Assembly: GCA_963786765.1 (NCBI GenBank) | Contig: CAWBAJ010000020.1 | Location: 173,596-237,595, forward strand | Reading direction: 5' to 3' | Origin: DATKNA01 sp963786765 | Lineage (GTDB): Bacteria; Actinomycetota; Actinomycetes; Actinomycetales; Kineosporiaceae | Length of the DNA: 64,000 nucleotides | Shown: positions 34,353-43,307 of the stretch, one piece after another | How positions within the stretch are numbered: the stretch's first letter is position 1 | Layout: every line of letters begins with the position of its first letter | Program-made: the position numbers and the translations under genes | Notes under the pieces: generated by a model | Database searches by the model: none | The model's input: the letters and a program-made list of their open reading frames with translations, nothing else | Told to the model about the DNA's origin: nothing

Positions 34353-35641
34353 TCACGGTCTCGGGATCGCCAGGCCCGCCTGCTTGAAGGCCTCGCGCAT
34401 GCCCTGGCCGGCGTCGATGCGCAGCGTGCAGCTGCTGGTGTCGGAGTCCCAGCGCACCAGGGCCTTCAGCCGTGGATAGCGCTTCAGCACGGACGGGATG
34501 TCCCGGTACCACTGCTGGGACGCGGCCACGTTCGCCGGGTCGGGCGTCAGGCCGTACTCCTGCAGGAGCAGGGGCTTGGACCCCAGCCCGTTCGCGTCGC
34601 TCCACCGGTAGAACCCGCTGATCGTCTGTTCGAAGGTCCGCCAGCCGCTGTTGTGGCACCTGTTGAAGTTGTACGGGTCGTACCCGATCCAGTCGACGAG
34701 GTCGTTGCCGGGGTAGAAGGACTTCACGAGATCGCTCCGGTTGCCGATCCAGCCCGTGACGGTCCACACCCACACGACGTTGCCGACGCCTTGCGCGGCG
34801 AACACGTCGTGGATGTGCCGGTACATCGCCCGGTACTCCGCCGGGCTGCCGTGCTGGGGGTAGCTGATGTCCATCTCGTGGTCGATCCCGAGCATCACGG
34901 GCTTGCCGTAGGCCTTGAGCCGCTGCGCCTGCGGGATGACGACGCTGGCGTCGTACTTCCCGGCGGCGACGTCGGCCCACCGCAGGTTGGTTCCCTTCAC
35001 GTAGTCGCGGGTCTCCCAGTCGTAGAGCGGGATGCGGTCCTGCGAGAGCTGCGTCATCTGCTGGTCCGGGAAGCGCCCCGGGCCGAGCCGGTTCGAGAAG
35101 TCGTAATACATGAGGACGATGTCGAAACGGCGCCCGAGCATCGACTCCCACGTGGTCACGCTGGTCGCGACATCGTGGTTGCCGAAGCGCCGGGAGTAGA
35201 TTCCCCAGTACGCGCCGCAACTCGGCACGAGGATCGGGCTGACGGGGCAGTTCGTCGCGAACGGCAGGGAGCCCTGCACGCCGGGGACGCTTCTGGGCGA
35301 GCGGCCGGACGACGACAGCGACGGCGAGGACGCCGACGACCGGGTCGTCCGGGGGGACGCGGAGGCGTCACGCCGGAGCCGGCCTTGCGCTCGCGCGGCG
35401 TCGCGCCGGACGCGCGGGGGGACGTCGAGCGGGTGCGGGTGGCGCTCGGCGCAGAGGTGGCCGGGGCAGCCGGATGGACCAAGGACGCCGCGGCCGGAGC
35501 GGCGGCAGCGGGTGCGAGGGCGCGGCCACCTGCGGCGGCGGACGTGCGGAGGTCGGCCTGGGCGGCCCCGTTCCGCAGCACGACCATCGACGAGGACATC
35601 GCCCCGATCATCACGAGCGCGAGGAGCCCCTTGAGCCGCAT
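34353..35641 (-). CDS. Secreted GH26-like glycoside hydrolase, one frameshift
   Basis: A protein of about 430 residues. The ATG at 35641 (an in-frame one lies at 35671) gives a signal peptide, LKGLLALVMIGAMSSSMVV. After an Ala/Ser/Pro-rich stretch, in which the frame changes somewhere between 35350 and 35600 (two G-runs lie there), comes the catalytic domain: SCGAYWGIYSRRFGNHD, GIDHEMDISYP (candidate acid/base Glu), VGNVVWVWTVTGWIGN, YPGNDLVDWIGYDPYNF and LLLQEYGLTPD (candidate nucleophile Glu). It is homologous to both domains of the neighbouring protein and retains both glutamates. Probably releases, trims or remodels the locus polysaccharide; the substrate is inferred only from context. 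Confidence 0.75.
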
Positions 35642-35821
35642 CCGGGTGCTGTCGTCGAGACCGCGGCGCACAGGGCAGCAGGCGCGCCGGGCGCGCCCGG
35701 GCGCCGCGCCGGCTCCGCCTCTGCGGCCCGCCGGGCGCGTCGGGTTCCGGGCGGCAGCGCGCCGCCCGCCTCGTCGCCCGTCTTGTCGCAGTCCATGGCG
35801 GCGAGCCTAGGTACCGCTCGC

Positions 35822-36415
35822 TCACCAGGCGGTCATGAACGCGTTAAGCAGGACCCAAAGGGTCAAGAGGACCCGAACGGCCCCGGGGCGACGGCGCCCC
35901 GCCACCAGCTGCTCGACGACGAGGCCGACCTTGAGCACCCCGGGTGGCACGTCGCCGCCGGCGGCGGCGGGACGGCCGCCGTGGGCGCCGGCGCGAGCGG
36001 CGTCCACGGCGGCCGCCAGGGCGGCCTCCGTCTCGGCCAGGTGCACGACCCCCGCCGCCCCGAGCCGGCGGGCGAAGAGCACCTGGTGGTCGTCGACGTG
36101 CTCGCCCAGCGCCGGCTGTCGTGGAACGACGACCGGCACGTGCCCTGCGGCGCGAGCCTGCGTGATCGTGGCGGGGCCGCCATGGGTGACGACCACATCC
36201 GCGGAGGCGAAGAGCAGCTGCAGCTCGTCATGGCCGCAGTAGGCGAAGCAGCGCCCGTACCCGGGCGCAGGCGTGGCCCCGTGCTGCACCTCGATCTGCC
36301 ACGTCGGGTGCGCGGCCGACCAGCGGCCCACCCAGTCGAGCAGCCGTGCGAACGGGTGGTGGTCGGTGCCCACGGTGACCAGCAGCAAGGGCGGCCCACC
36401 CACGGACGAGCTCAC
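35822..36415 (-). CDS. PssE / Alg13-like glycosyltransferase subunit (GT28 C-terminal fold)
   Basis: A 197-residue protein starting at GTG 36415, overlapping the preceding gene's stop (GTGA). It has the GT-B nucleotide-sugar-binding half: LLLVTVGTDHHPFARLLDWV at the N-terminus, FAYCGHDELQLLFASADVVV and THGGPATITQARAAG, then VPRQPALGEHVDDHQ. Such half-size GT28 proteins (EpsF/PssE, Alg13) pair with a membrane-anchoring Alg14/PssD partner, which is encoded immediately upstream. The pair would add the second sugar to the lipid-linked unit begun by the initiating transferase at 39.3-40.9 kb. Confidence 0.85.
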   Translation of the reverse strand: MSSSVGGPPLLLVTVGTDHHPFARLLDWVGRWSAAHPTWQIEVQHGATPAPGYGRCFAYCGHDELQLLFASADVVVTHGGPATITQARAAGHVPVVVPRQPALGEHVDDHQVLFARRLGAAGVVHLAETEAALAAAVDAARAGAHGGRPAAAGGDVPPGVLKVGLVVEQLVAGRRRPGAVRVLLTLWVLLNAFMTAW

Positions 36416-36942
36416 AGCACCACCCCGACGACCTCGGCGCCGCGGTACAGCCGGGCCTGCTCGTCCCACTGCACGAGCATCCTGTCGGTGAACGGGCGGC
36501 ACAGGCGGCCGGTGAGGGTCGGGGTGTCGATCCGGTCGTAGACCTCGAGGTACACGGTCGGGATGCCGCGCAGGCGGGCCACCACGAAGAACGGCAGGGC
36601 GGTGCCGGCACCCGTCGACAGCACGACGTCGGGCCGCTCGCGACCGAGCAGCCGCCAGGCCAGCACCAGGTTGCGCAACAGATTGAGCAGGTTGCGCGTC
36701 GTAGGGTGGTGGGCCCAGGTGACGCGCTCCTCGCGCAGCATGCTGACGGCGTCCGGGGTGTCGAAGCACACCCAGTGCCGGCGGTGCCGGCTGGTCCAGG
36801 GATCGAGCGCCGCGAGCTGGGCGAGGTGACCGCCGCTGGAGCAGACCAGCAATAGGTCGAGCGCAGAGGCGCCCGCCCGGTCGAGGTCGACCGGGCGGTG
36901 GGGAGCGACTGCCAGGGGTGGTCCCTCGTCCAGCGTCGTCAC
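36412..36942 (-). CDS. PssD / Alg14-like glycosyltransferase subunit
   Basis: A 176-residue protein of the Alg14 family. Features are LLLVCSSGGHLAQLAAL (the SSGGH nucleotide-sugar/acceptor motif), NLLRNLVLAWRLLGRERPDVVLSTGAGTA and the following FFVVARLRGIPTVYLEVYDR. The hydrophobic helix around NLVLAWRLL and the FFVVARL segment could give membrane association, as in Alg14, which recruits the catalytic Alg13-like subunit. That subunit is the next gene, with a 4-bp overlap, so they are expected to be made in equal amounts. An AGGAGGA site precedes the start. The 120-bp gap to cysN has no recognised element. Confidence 0.85.
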   Translation of the reverse strand: MTTLDEGPPLAVAPHRPVDLDRAGASALDLLLVCSSGGHLAQLAALDPWTSRHRRHWVCFDTPDAVSMLREERVTWAHHPTTRNLLNLLRNLVLAWRLLGRERPDVVLSTGAGTALPFFVVARLRGIPTVYLEVYDRIDTPTLTGRLCRPFTDRMLVQWDEQARLYRGAEVVGVVL

Positions 36943-37062
36943 GCCCCGTCCTCCTCCGCCGTTCGGCCGATGCGGTGTCCGCGGGCCTGACTGTAACCGT
37001 TTCCGGCGGCCGCGGTGGACGTATCGGGCAAGGAGACCCGGGCGGCTCCCTGCTGCGACGGT

Positions 37063-38316
37063 TCACCCATGCTCGACGACCATTCCGGCACCCACGGTGA
37101 CGTTGGTGGACTCGTCGACCAGCACGAATCCACCGGTGGCGCGGTTGCGCCGGTAGGGGTCGACGAGGACCGGGACCGTGGTCCGCAGCACCACGCGTCC
37201 GATGTCGTTCAGGGCCAGCCCGCTGACCTCGCGGCGGTGCAGCGTGTCGACGTCGACGCCGTAGCGCACGCCCTTGACGACCGCCCGTGCCCAGCGGGTC
37301 GTGTGCTTGAGCGCGAGCTTGCGCCCCGGCTCGAGCGGACGGTCCGACAGCCAGCAGACCATCGCCTCCACGTCCTGGGTGACGGCCGGCGCGTTGTGCG
37401 GCCGGCAGACGAGATCGCCCCGGGAGACGTCGAGGTCGTCCTCGAGCCGGAGCGTGACCGCCATCGGCGGGAAGGCCTCGGCGACGGGCCCGTCCGCGGT
37501 GTCGATGGCGGCGATCCGCGTGCTCAGGCCGCTCGGCAGCACGAGCACCTCGTCGCCGGGCTTGAACACGCCGCTGGCGACCGTCCCGGCATAGCCGCGG
37601 TAGTCCGGGTGGGACGCCGACTGCGGCCTGATCACGTACTGCACCGGGAACCGCGCGTCGATGAGATTGCGGTCGCCCGCCACGTGCACGTTCTCGAGGT
37701 GGTGCAGCAGCGTCGGGCCCTCGTACCAGCCCATGTGCTCCGAGCGCTCCACGATGTTGTCCCCGAGCAGGGCCGAGACCGGCACCAGGGTGAGGTCGTG
37801 CACCTCGAGCTTGGCGGCGAAGCGCTCGACGTCGTCCCGGATCCGCTCGAAGACATCCTGCGACCACCCGGCGAGGTCCATCTTGTTGACGGCGACGACG
37901 AGGTGCGGCACGCGCAGGAGGGTCGCCACGAACGCGTGCCGGCGGCTCTGCTCGACCAGTCCCTTGCGGGCGTCGACGAGCACGATCGCGAGGTCGGCCG
38001 TGGACGCGCCGGTGACCATGTTCCGCGTGTACTGCAGGTGGCCCGGGGTGTCGGCCACCACGAAGGAGCGCCGGGGGGTCGAGAAGTAGCGGTAGGCGAC
38101 GTCGATCGTGATGCCCTGCTCCCGCTCGGCGCGCAGGCCGTCGGTGAGCAGCGACAGGTCGACCCGCTCGCCGCCGCGCCCGGCGCTGGCCCGTTCGACA
38201 GCGGCCAGCTGGTCGTCGGCGACGGCACCGGAGTCGTGCAGCAGCCGGCCGATCAGGGTGCTCTTACCGTCGTCCACCGAGCCTGCGGTGGCGAAGCGCA
38301 GCAGCTCGCGCGTCAT
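37063..38316 (-). CDS. cysN: Sulfate adenylyltransferase subunit 1 (GTPase)
   Basis: A 417-residue EF-Tu-like GTPase that drives APS synthesis from ATP and sulfate together with CysD. G1 is GSVDDGKST (residues 12-20), G3 DTPGH (89-93) and G4 NKMD (144-147); EQGITIDVAYRYF is the switch I region typical of CysN. Beta-barrel domains 2 and 3 follow (VIRPQSASHPDYRGYAGTV, ALKHTTRWARAVV). There is no C-terminal APS-kinase fusion; the kinase is separate at 5.2 kb. The ATG at 38316 shares one base with the cysD stop (TGATG), so the two subunits are coupled. Its place within an EPS locus is unusual. Confidence 0.95.
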   Translation of the reverse strand: MTRELLRFATAGSVDDGKSTLIGRLLHDSGAVADDQLAAVERASAGRGGERVDLSLLTDGLRAEREQGITIDVAYRYFSTPRRSFVVADTPGHLQYTRNMVTGASTADLAIVLVDARKGLVEQSRRHAFVATLLRVPHLVVAVNKMDLAGWSQDVFERIRDDVERFAAKLEVHDLTLVPVSALLGDNIVERSEHMGWYEGPTLLHHLENVHVAGDRNLIDARFPVQYVIRPQSASHPDYRGYAGTVASGVFKPGDEVLVLPSGLSTRIAAIDTADGPVAEAFPPMAVTLRLEDDLDVSRGDLVCRPHNAPAVTQDVEAMVCWLSDRPLEPGRKLALKHTTRWARAVVKGVRYGVDVDTLHRREVSGLALNDIGRVVLRTTVPVLVDPYRRNRATGGFVLVDESTNVTVGAGMVVEHG

Positions 38317-39242
38317 CAGAAGTACCCCTCGCGCTTGCGGTCCTCCATCGCGGCCTCGCTGAACCGGTCGTCGCCCCGGGTCGCGCCGCGCTCGGTCACC
38401 CTGGCGGCCCGCGTCTCCGCGATGATCTCCTCGAGCGTGGTGGCGGTGCTCGGGACGGCGGCGGTGAGGTCCGCGTCGCCGACGGTGCGGTACCTCACCG
38501 AGGTGCGGAACGTCTGCTCCCCGGGCCGGGGCCGCAGCACCTCGCCGACCGCGTAGAGCATGCCGCCGCGGTCGACGACCTCGCGCTCGGAGGCGAAGTA
38601 CATCTCGGGCAGGGCGATGTGCTCGCGCAGCACGTAGTGCCAGACGTCGAGCTCGGTCCAGTTGGACAGCGGGAAGACCCGGATCGACTCCCCCAGGTGG
38701 ACCCGGCCGTTGTAGAGGGACCACAGCTCCGGGCGCTGGTTGCGGGGGTCCCACTGGCCGAACTCGTCCCGGAAGGAGAAGACGCGCTCCTTGGCCCGGG
38801 CCTTGTCCTCGTCCCGGCGGGCGCCCCCGAACGCGGCGTCGAAGCGGTGCTTCTCCAAGGCGTCGAGCAGCACCGGCGTCTGCAGCCGGTTGCGGGTCCC
38901 GTCGGGCAGCTCGCTGACGAGGCCGCGGGCCAGGGCCTCCGGCACGCTGCCGACGATCAGCTGGACGTCGAACTCGGCGACCAGCCGGTCGCGGAAGGCC
39001 AGCACCTCGGGGAAGTTGTGGCCGGTGTCGACGTGCAGCACCGGGAACGGGATGTGGGCGGGCCAGAAGGCCTTGCGAGCGAGGTGGAGCAGCAGGATCG
39101 AGTCCTTGCCGCCGGAGAAGAGGAGCACCGGCCGCGCGAGCTCTGCGACGACTTCACGCATGATGTGGACGGCCTCGGACTCGAGGACGTCGAGCTGCGA
39201 CAGGCGGTACTCGGGCCCGCGCACCCGGCCTCCGGTGCTCAC
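38316..39242 (-). CDS. cysD: Sulfate adenylyltransferase subunit 2
   Basis: A 308-residue PP-loop ATP pyrophosphatase-family enzyme, the catalytic adenylyltransferase subunit. The PP-loop LLFSGGKDSILLLHLA (SGGKDS at 43-48), LHVDTGHNFPEVLAFRD, AAFGGARRDEDKARAKER and the FSFRDEFGQWDPRNQRPELW block are all diagnostic, as is the C-terminal EDRKREGYF. Start GTG 39242. It lies 76 bp downstream of the sugar-phosphate transferase gene and overlaps cysN by one base. It makes APS for sulfate assimilation or, with APS kinase, PAPS for sulfation. Confidence 0.95.
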   Translation of the reverse strand: MSTGGRVRGPEYRLSQLDVLESEAVHIMREVVAELARPVLLFSGGKDSILLLHLARKAFWPAHIPFPVLHVDTGHNFPEVLAFRDRLVAEFDVQLIVGSVPEALARGLVSELPDGTRNRLQTPVLLDALEKHRFDAAFGGARRDEDKARAKERVFSFRDEFGQWDPRNQRPELWSLYNGRVHLGESIRVFPLSNWTELDVWHYVLREHIALPEMYFASEREVVDRGGMLYAVGEVLRPRPGEQTFRTSVRYRTVGDADLTAAVPSTATTLEEIIAETRAARVTERGATRGDDRFSEAAMEDRKREGYF

Positions 39243-39318
39243 GGTCAGGGACCTCCTGGACGTCTCGATGGGCTACCGGTCGGCCGGCGCGGGCCGGACA
39301 TGAGGGGCGCGAGATGCG

Positions 39319-40873
39319 CTAGTAGGCCCCGGAACCCCTGACCACGGCGCGCCAGGTGCGCCAGAGGATCGACAGGTCGAGCGCCAGGGACCAGTTGTCG
39401 ACGTAGCGCAGGTCCAGCCGCAGCGACTCCTCCCAGGACAGGTCGCTGCGGCCGCTCACCTGCCACAGCCCCGTCATCCCGGGCCGCACCCGCAGCCGCC
39501 GGACGGCGTCGTCGTCGTACACCGCGACCTCCTCGGGCAGCGGCGGGCGCGGGCCGACCAGGGACATGTCCCCGCGGAGCACGTTGAACAGCTGGGGCAG
39601 CTCGTCCAGCGAGAAGCGGCGCAGCAGGGCGCCGACGGGGGTCACCCGCGGATCCTCGCGGATCTTGAACAGCATGCCGTTGCCGTCGTCGAGGGCGGCC
39701 AGCGCCGGCCGGCGGTCCTCGGCGTCCGTTACCATGGAGCGGAACTTGAGCATCGTGAACCGGCGGCCGTCGACGCCGACGCGTTCCTGGCGGAACAGCG
39801 CCGGCCCGCGGCTGGAGACCCGGACGGCGATCGCGATGGCGGCGATGAGCGGGAGCGCCACGAGCAGCAGCACGGCGCCGAGGGCCCGGTCGAACGCCGT
39901 CTTGACGAACATCCGGCTGCCGCCGAAGGTCGGCCGCTCCAGGTGCAGCAGCGACAGGCCCGCGACGGGGCGGATCGACAGCCGTGGACCGGCGACCTCG
40001 ACGATGCCCGGCGAGACGACCAGTTCGACGCCGCGCTCCTCCAGCGCCCAGGACAACCGGCGCAGCGACTGGCCGGCGAGGTCCGGGTGCGAGGCCACGG
40101 CGACGACGTGGACGCCGGTCTCGTCCACCGCGTCGATGATCCGGTCCGGGTCGCCCACGACCGGGACGTCGTGGATGTGGGAGACCTGCACCGACGCCTG
40201 GGGCACGCAGGCAGCGACGGCGAGGAGCCCGTGCTGGGGCTCCTGCCGGAACTTGTCGATGACGGCGACGGCGGCGTCCGCCCGGCCGACCACGAGCACG
40301 CGCTGCACGCCTTGACCCGCCTGCCGGAGCCGGTAGACCCAGCCGCGCAGGAGGTGCCGGCCGGCGAGCGAGAGGACCAGCAGCTGGGGACGACGACCAG
40401 CACGTAGGCCCTCGACACGTCCTGGCGCAGCGCGAACGACGTGACGGCGACGGCGATGAACAGGGCCATCGCCGCGATCGTCGTCCGGCGGTACTCCTCG
40501 GGGCCGGTGCCGAGGAAGCGCGCCTCGTAGCCACGCTGCAGGGCGACGATGGCGATCCACGCGGCCGGAACGGCCATGCTGACGGCGACGTAGATGCGGG
40601 GAGGCTCGAGGGCGAAGCGGACGACGAGCGCGAGCAGCGCCGCCGTCCCGGCGGCGGTGGCGTCGCTCGCCACCGCCAGCCGGCGGTAGCGCTCGAGCAG
40701 CCGCGGGGCGTCGAGACCGGCGTGCCGGGTCCTGGCCCCCGGTGCCGGCCGGCTGGGGGCGGCGGGGAGAAGTCGAGCACGGGGAGGGCCGGCGGGGTCG
40801 CCACAGGACGTGACCGGAGTGGTACGGCCGGCGGGAGCGGAAGCTCACCGCTCTGCGGCGCACCGATCGTCAT
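39319..40873 (-). CDS. Exopolysaccharide polyprenyl glycosylphosphotransferase (initiating sugar transferase), two frameshifts
   Basis: A WbaP/CpsE-type enzyme that loads the first sugar-1-phosphate on undecaprenyl phosphate. Start ATG 40873 with AGGAGGAG at 40881-40888. After a Pro-rich N-tail come several membrane helices (TAALLALVVRF, VAVSMAVPAAWIAIVAL, TTIAAMALFIAVAV), a CoA-binding-like middle domain (VQRVLVVGRADAAVAVID), another helix (AVLLLVALPLIAAIAIAV) and the catalytic C-terminal domain: PALFRQERVGVDGRRF, TMLKFRSM, LRRFSLDELPQLFNVLRGDM, SLVGPRPPLPEE, and GMTGLWQVSGRSD. Frame changes near 40745 and 40390 sit in G-rich stretches and are probably sequence errors. This is probably the first committed gene of the locus. 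Confidence 0.88.
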
Positions 40874-40925
40874 CCTGCAGCTCCTCCTGGCTGGTCGCCG
40901 CTGGTCCCCCGGCTACGACGCCCCG

Positions 40926-40965
40926 ACTATAGGACTCGCTGTGAACGTCAAGGCGCCGTTAACGG
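40926..40965 (-). promoter_or_regulatory. Candidate promoter with palindromic operator upstream of the initiating sugar transferase
   Basis: In the 85-bp gap between pth and the sugar transferase gene, the minus strand reads TTGACG (40951-40946), a 14-bp spacer, then TATAGT (40931-40926), 52 bp before the ATG. The perfect palindrome CCGTTAACGG (40956-40965) lies 5 bp upstream of the -35-like box and covers the pth stop codon (TAA). The short spacer weakens the promoter call; the palindrome is the more convincing element. Confidence 0.35.
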
Positions 40966-41648
40966 GAGATTGGCCCATGCCGCGGAACACAACGTGCGCC
41001 AGGCGGCGGCGTTACACGGAGGAGAATTACGTAGGAGTTACGAGACTTTCGCTCAGCGTTAACGGAGTTCTGGGCGCGCTCCCAGCCCCGCTCCAGGACG
41101 GCCGTGACGGCGTCCACGGCATCCGAGATCACGAAGGGGAGCTCCTTGCGCTCGGCCGTGGAGAAGTCGCGCAGCACGAAGTCCGCCGGGTCCATCCGGC
41201 CGGGCGGCCGGCCGATCCCGACGCGCAGCCGCGCGTAGTCCCGCGTGCCCAGTGAGCGTGCTGATCGACCGCAGGCCGTTGTGCCCGCCCTCGCCGCCCC
41301 CGCGCTTCAGGACGACGTCACCGAACGGCAGGTCGAGCTCGTCGTGGACCACGAGGAGCCGCTCCGGCGCCACCTTGAAGAACCGGGCGGCGGCGACCAC
41401 CTGCCCGCCGGACTCGTTCATGTACGACATGGGGGCGGCGAGCACGACGCCGGGCGCCCGGGCAGGCCGCCGGCCGGGCGGAGCCTCGCCTCGGCGACCT
41501 GGGCCCGGGACCGGTGGCTCGAGAGCGTCGCCCCGAGGTCGGCCGCGAGCTGGGCGACGACCATCTGACCCACGTTGTGCCGGTTCCCGGCGTACCGGGG
41601 CCCAGGGTTGCCCAGCCCGACGACGAGCCAGGGGCCGTCCTCGCTCAC
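40959..41648 (-). CDS. pth: Peptidyl-tRNA hydrolase, two frameshifts
   Basis: Releases tRNA from drop-off peptidyl-tRNA. The GTG at 41648 begins WLVVGLGNPGPRYAGNRHNVG (Asn and catalytic His20-like residues). The middle frame has APMSYMNESGGQV, LLVVHDELDLPFGDV (active-site Asp) and KRGGGEGGHNGLRSI; the last frame has RMDPADFVLRDFSTAERKEL and ends at 40959. Breaks near 41470 and 41250 are explained by one lost and one extra base. The reconstructed length, about 229 residues, is longer than the usual ~200, with an extra Arg/Pro-rich C-terminus. The gene follows rplY by 7 bp, as is usual in actinobacteria. Confidence 0.88.
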
Positions 41649-41655
41649 CGATCGG

Positions 41656-42268
41656 TCAGCCCTGGCCGGCCGTCTCGCCGGCGGGCTCCTCGACGACGTC
41701 GCCCTCGGGCGCCTCCTCGGCAGCCGTCTCCACCGAGCCGGCCGCCACGAGAACGGCGATCGCCTCGGCGTCGCCGGCGAGGGTCGCGCCGGCGGGCAGC
41801 GCGATCTGGCCGGCGTGGATCTGCGAGCCCGGCTCGAGGCCCTCGACGGAGACCTCGACCGACTCGGGGATCGCCGTCGCCTCGACCTCGAGCGAGAGCG
41901 TGTTGAGCTCGCTCGTCGCCAGGCCGTCGCCGGCCGGCGAGCCGGTCACGTGCAGCGGGACCTCGACCGTGACCTTCTCGCCGCGCCGCACCATGACCAG
42001 GTCGACGTGCTCGATGATGTTGCGGACGGGGTCGCGCTGCACGTCCTTCGGCAGCGCCAGCTGGGTGCCGCTCGTCGAGCTCGAGGGAGATCAGGGCGTT
42101 GGAGTGCTTGAGCGCGAGCATCGTCGCGTGGCCCGGCAGGGCGACGTGGACGGGCGCGGCGCCGTGGCCGTAGAGGACAGCGGGGATCTTGTCGGCCCGG
42201 CGCAGCCGGCGCGCGGCGCCCTTGCCGAACTCGGTGCGGGGTTCGGCGGTGAGCTTGAAGTCGGACAC
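41656..42268 (-). CDS. rplY: 50S ribosomal protein L25/general stress protein Ctc, one frameshift
   Basis: The long, two-domain (Ctc) form of L25, which binds 5S rRNA. Domain 1 starts SDFKLTAEPRTEFGKGAARRL, with KIPAVLYGHG and NALISLELD; after a frame change near 42070 (one extra base in GACGAGCGGC) comes VQRDPVRNIIEHVDLVMV and the C-terminal TL5 domain (EKVTVEVPLHVTG, IPESVEVSVEGLEPG, HAGQIALPAG) with an acidic Glu/Ala tail. Reconstructed length about 204 residues is normal. Start GTG 42268 with GAGGAGAG upstream. In most actinobacteria prs follows directly upstream; here the SIR2/STAND block intervenes. Confidence 0.9.
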
Positions 42269-42403
42269 GGAACTCTCCTCGTCGGGGACTGCGGTACTCC
42301 CCGGGAGGGCGCGCGTCGCGGCCCACCGCGTCGATCACGGCGCCGCGTCGTGCGGCGTCCCTCGCCGAGGCAACCGCGCCACTCTACCGCAGCAGCCCCC
42401 CGG

Positions 42404-43063
42404 TCACGGCGCGGCGGTCGGCGTGGGCACCGCCGCGGCCGTGGGCGCCGCCGGCCTCGAGTGCGACGACGAGGCGTTGACGACCGAGGTCGCGGACCCG
42501 GGCTCGAGGGCATCGACGTAGAGATCGGCCCGGAAGGCCGCCGCCAGACGTGCGTACGCCTCCTGAGCCTCCTGCGGAGTGGTTTCCCGATCCGTGCAGA
42601 AGGCGTTCGTCATCCCCGGTTCCCACCAGGCCTGGTTGCGGCGGTCCCCCCAACGGGAGGAGATACCGCACCGGATGAGGGCGTCCCGGTCGACGGTCGC
42701 GTACACCGCGAAGAGGCAGAGGATGAACGAGCGGTAGGCGGCGAACAGCTCGTCGGAGAACAGCAGCCGATTCGCGTACATCACCTCGTCGATGTCGCGC
42801 TTCAGCGTCATCGCGTCCTTGGGCGTGATGTCCTTCCAGCGGCCGACGAAGGTCGCGAAACAGAGCAGCCGGTTGAGCTTCGCCGAGACCTGGTCGAAGA
42901 CCTCCACCCGGTGGGCGACCAGCCTCTGGTTGGCCTGCTGGAGTGCCTCGGACCGGCGCGTGCGCCGGTTCAGGAGAACGCCGAGCCAGAGGACGGCCAG
43001 CGGCGTCATGGCGCCGACCACCAACTTGGCGACCTCGAGACTGGTCCAGCCACCGTCCGCCAC
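42404..43063 (-). CDS. Single-pass membrane protein of unknown function next to the SIR2/STAND pair
   Basis: A 219-residue protein that I do not recognise. Start GTG 43063 has AAGGAGG upstream; the in-frame region above it is not protein-like. One N-terminal transmembrane helix (residues 11-32, VAKLVVGAMTPLAVLWLGVLL) is followed by RRTRR, implying a cytoplasmic C-terminal part. That part is a helical domain: LQQANQRLVAHRVEVFDQV, KDITPKDAMTLKRDIDEVMY, SDELFAAYRSFILCLFAVYA, a Trp-rich patch (RRNQAWWEPG), then a helix and an Ala/Pro/Thr tail. It is divergent from the SIR2 gene across a 244-bp gap. It may be part of the same accessory system, or an unrelated insertion. Confidence 0.65.
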   Translation of the reverse strand: MADGGWTSLEVAKLVVGAMTPLAVLWLGVLLNRRTRRSEALQQANQRLVAHRVEVFDQVSAKLNRLLCFATFVGRWKDITPKDAMTLKRDIDEVMYANRLLFSDELFAAYRSFILCLFAVYATVDRDALIRCGISSRWGDRRNQAWWEPGMTNAFCTDRETTPQEAQEAYARLAAAFRADLYVDALEPGSATSVVNASSSHSRPAAPTAAAVPTPTAAP

Positions 43064-43307
43064 GGCGCCTCCTTCGTCACCGCGGTGCGCGCCGCGCGTG
43101 CGGCGCCCCCCACAGCTCGAAATTACCCGGTCCGCAGGGCCCCGAGAAGGGGGACGCGGGCCGGCATCGCCTCTCGGGGGGTGGCGTCGCCCGAAAGGGA
43201 AGTCGCCGCGGCAGGAAGCCGCCCCAAAGGGAAACATGCTTGCCGCTGCTCCCGGCACGCCCGCATGATGGTTGGCACGCGCCGATGCCGGCGAGGGGGT
43301 GAGAGCC
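43064..43307. other. Divergent intergenic region between membrane protein and SIR2 genes
   Basis: 244 bp without a convincing gene. It must contain the promoters of both divergent units. Composition stays GC-rich with purine runs (AAGGGAAGTC, CCAAAGGGAAAC) and short G-runs. I do not see a strong -10/-35 pair or a clear operator. Confidence 0.4.

Noticed and set aside
32227..35220. A 997-codon single open frame spanning the GH26 region
   Set aside because: Only its last ~310 codons (the second GH26-like domain) are sense; the upstream part is out of frame with the true domains.
41057..41064. Second CGTTAACG palindrome 100 bp from the first
   Set aside because: It lies inside the pth coding sequence (Val-Asn codons) and its flanks break the symmetry, so a second operator is not supported.
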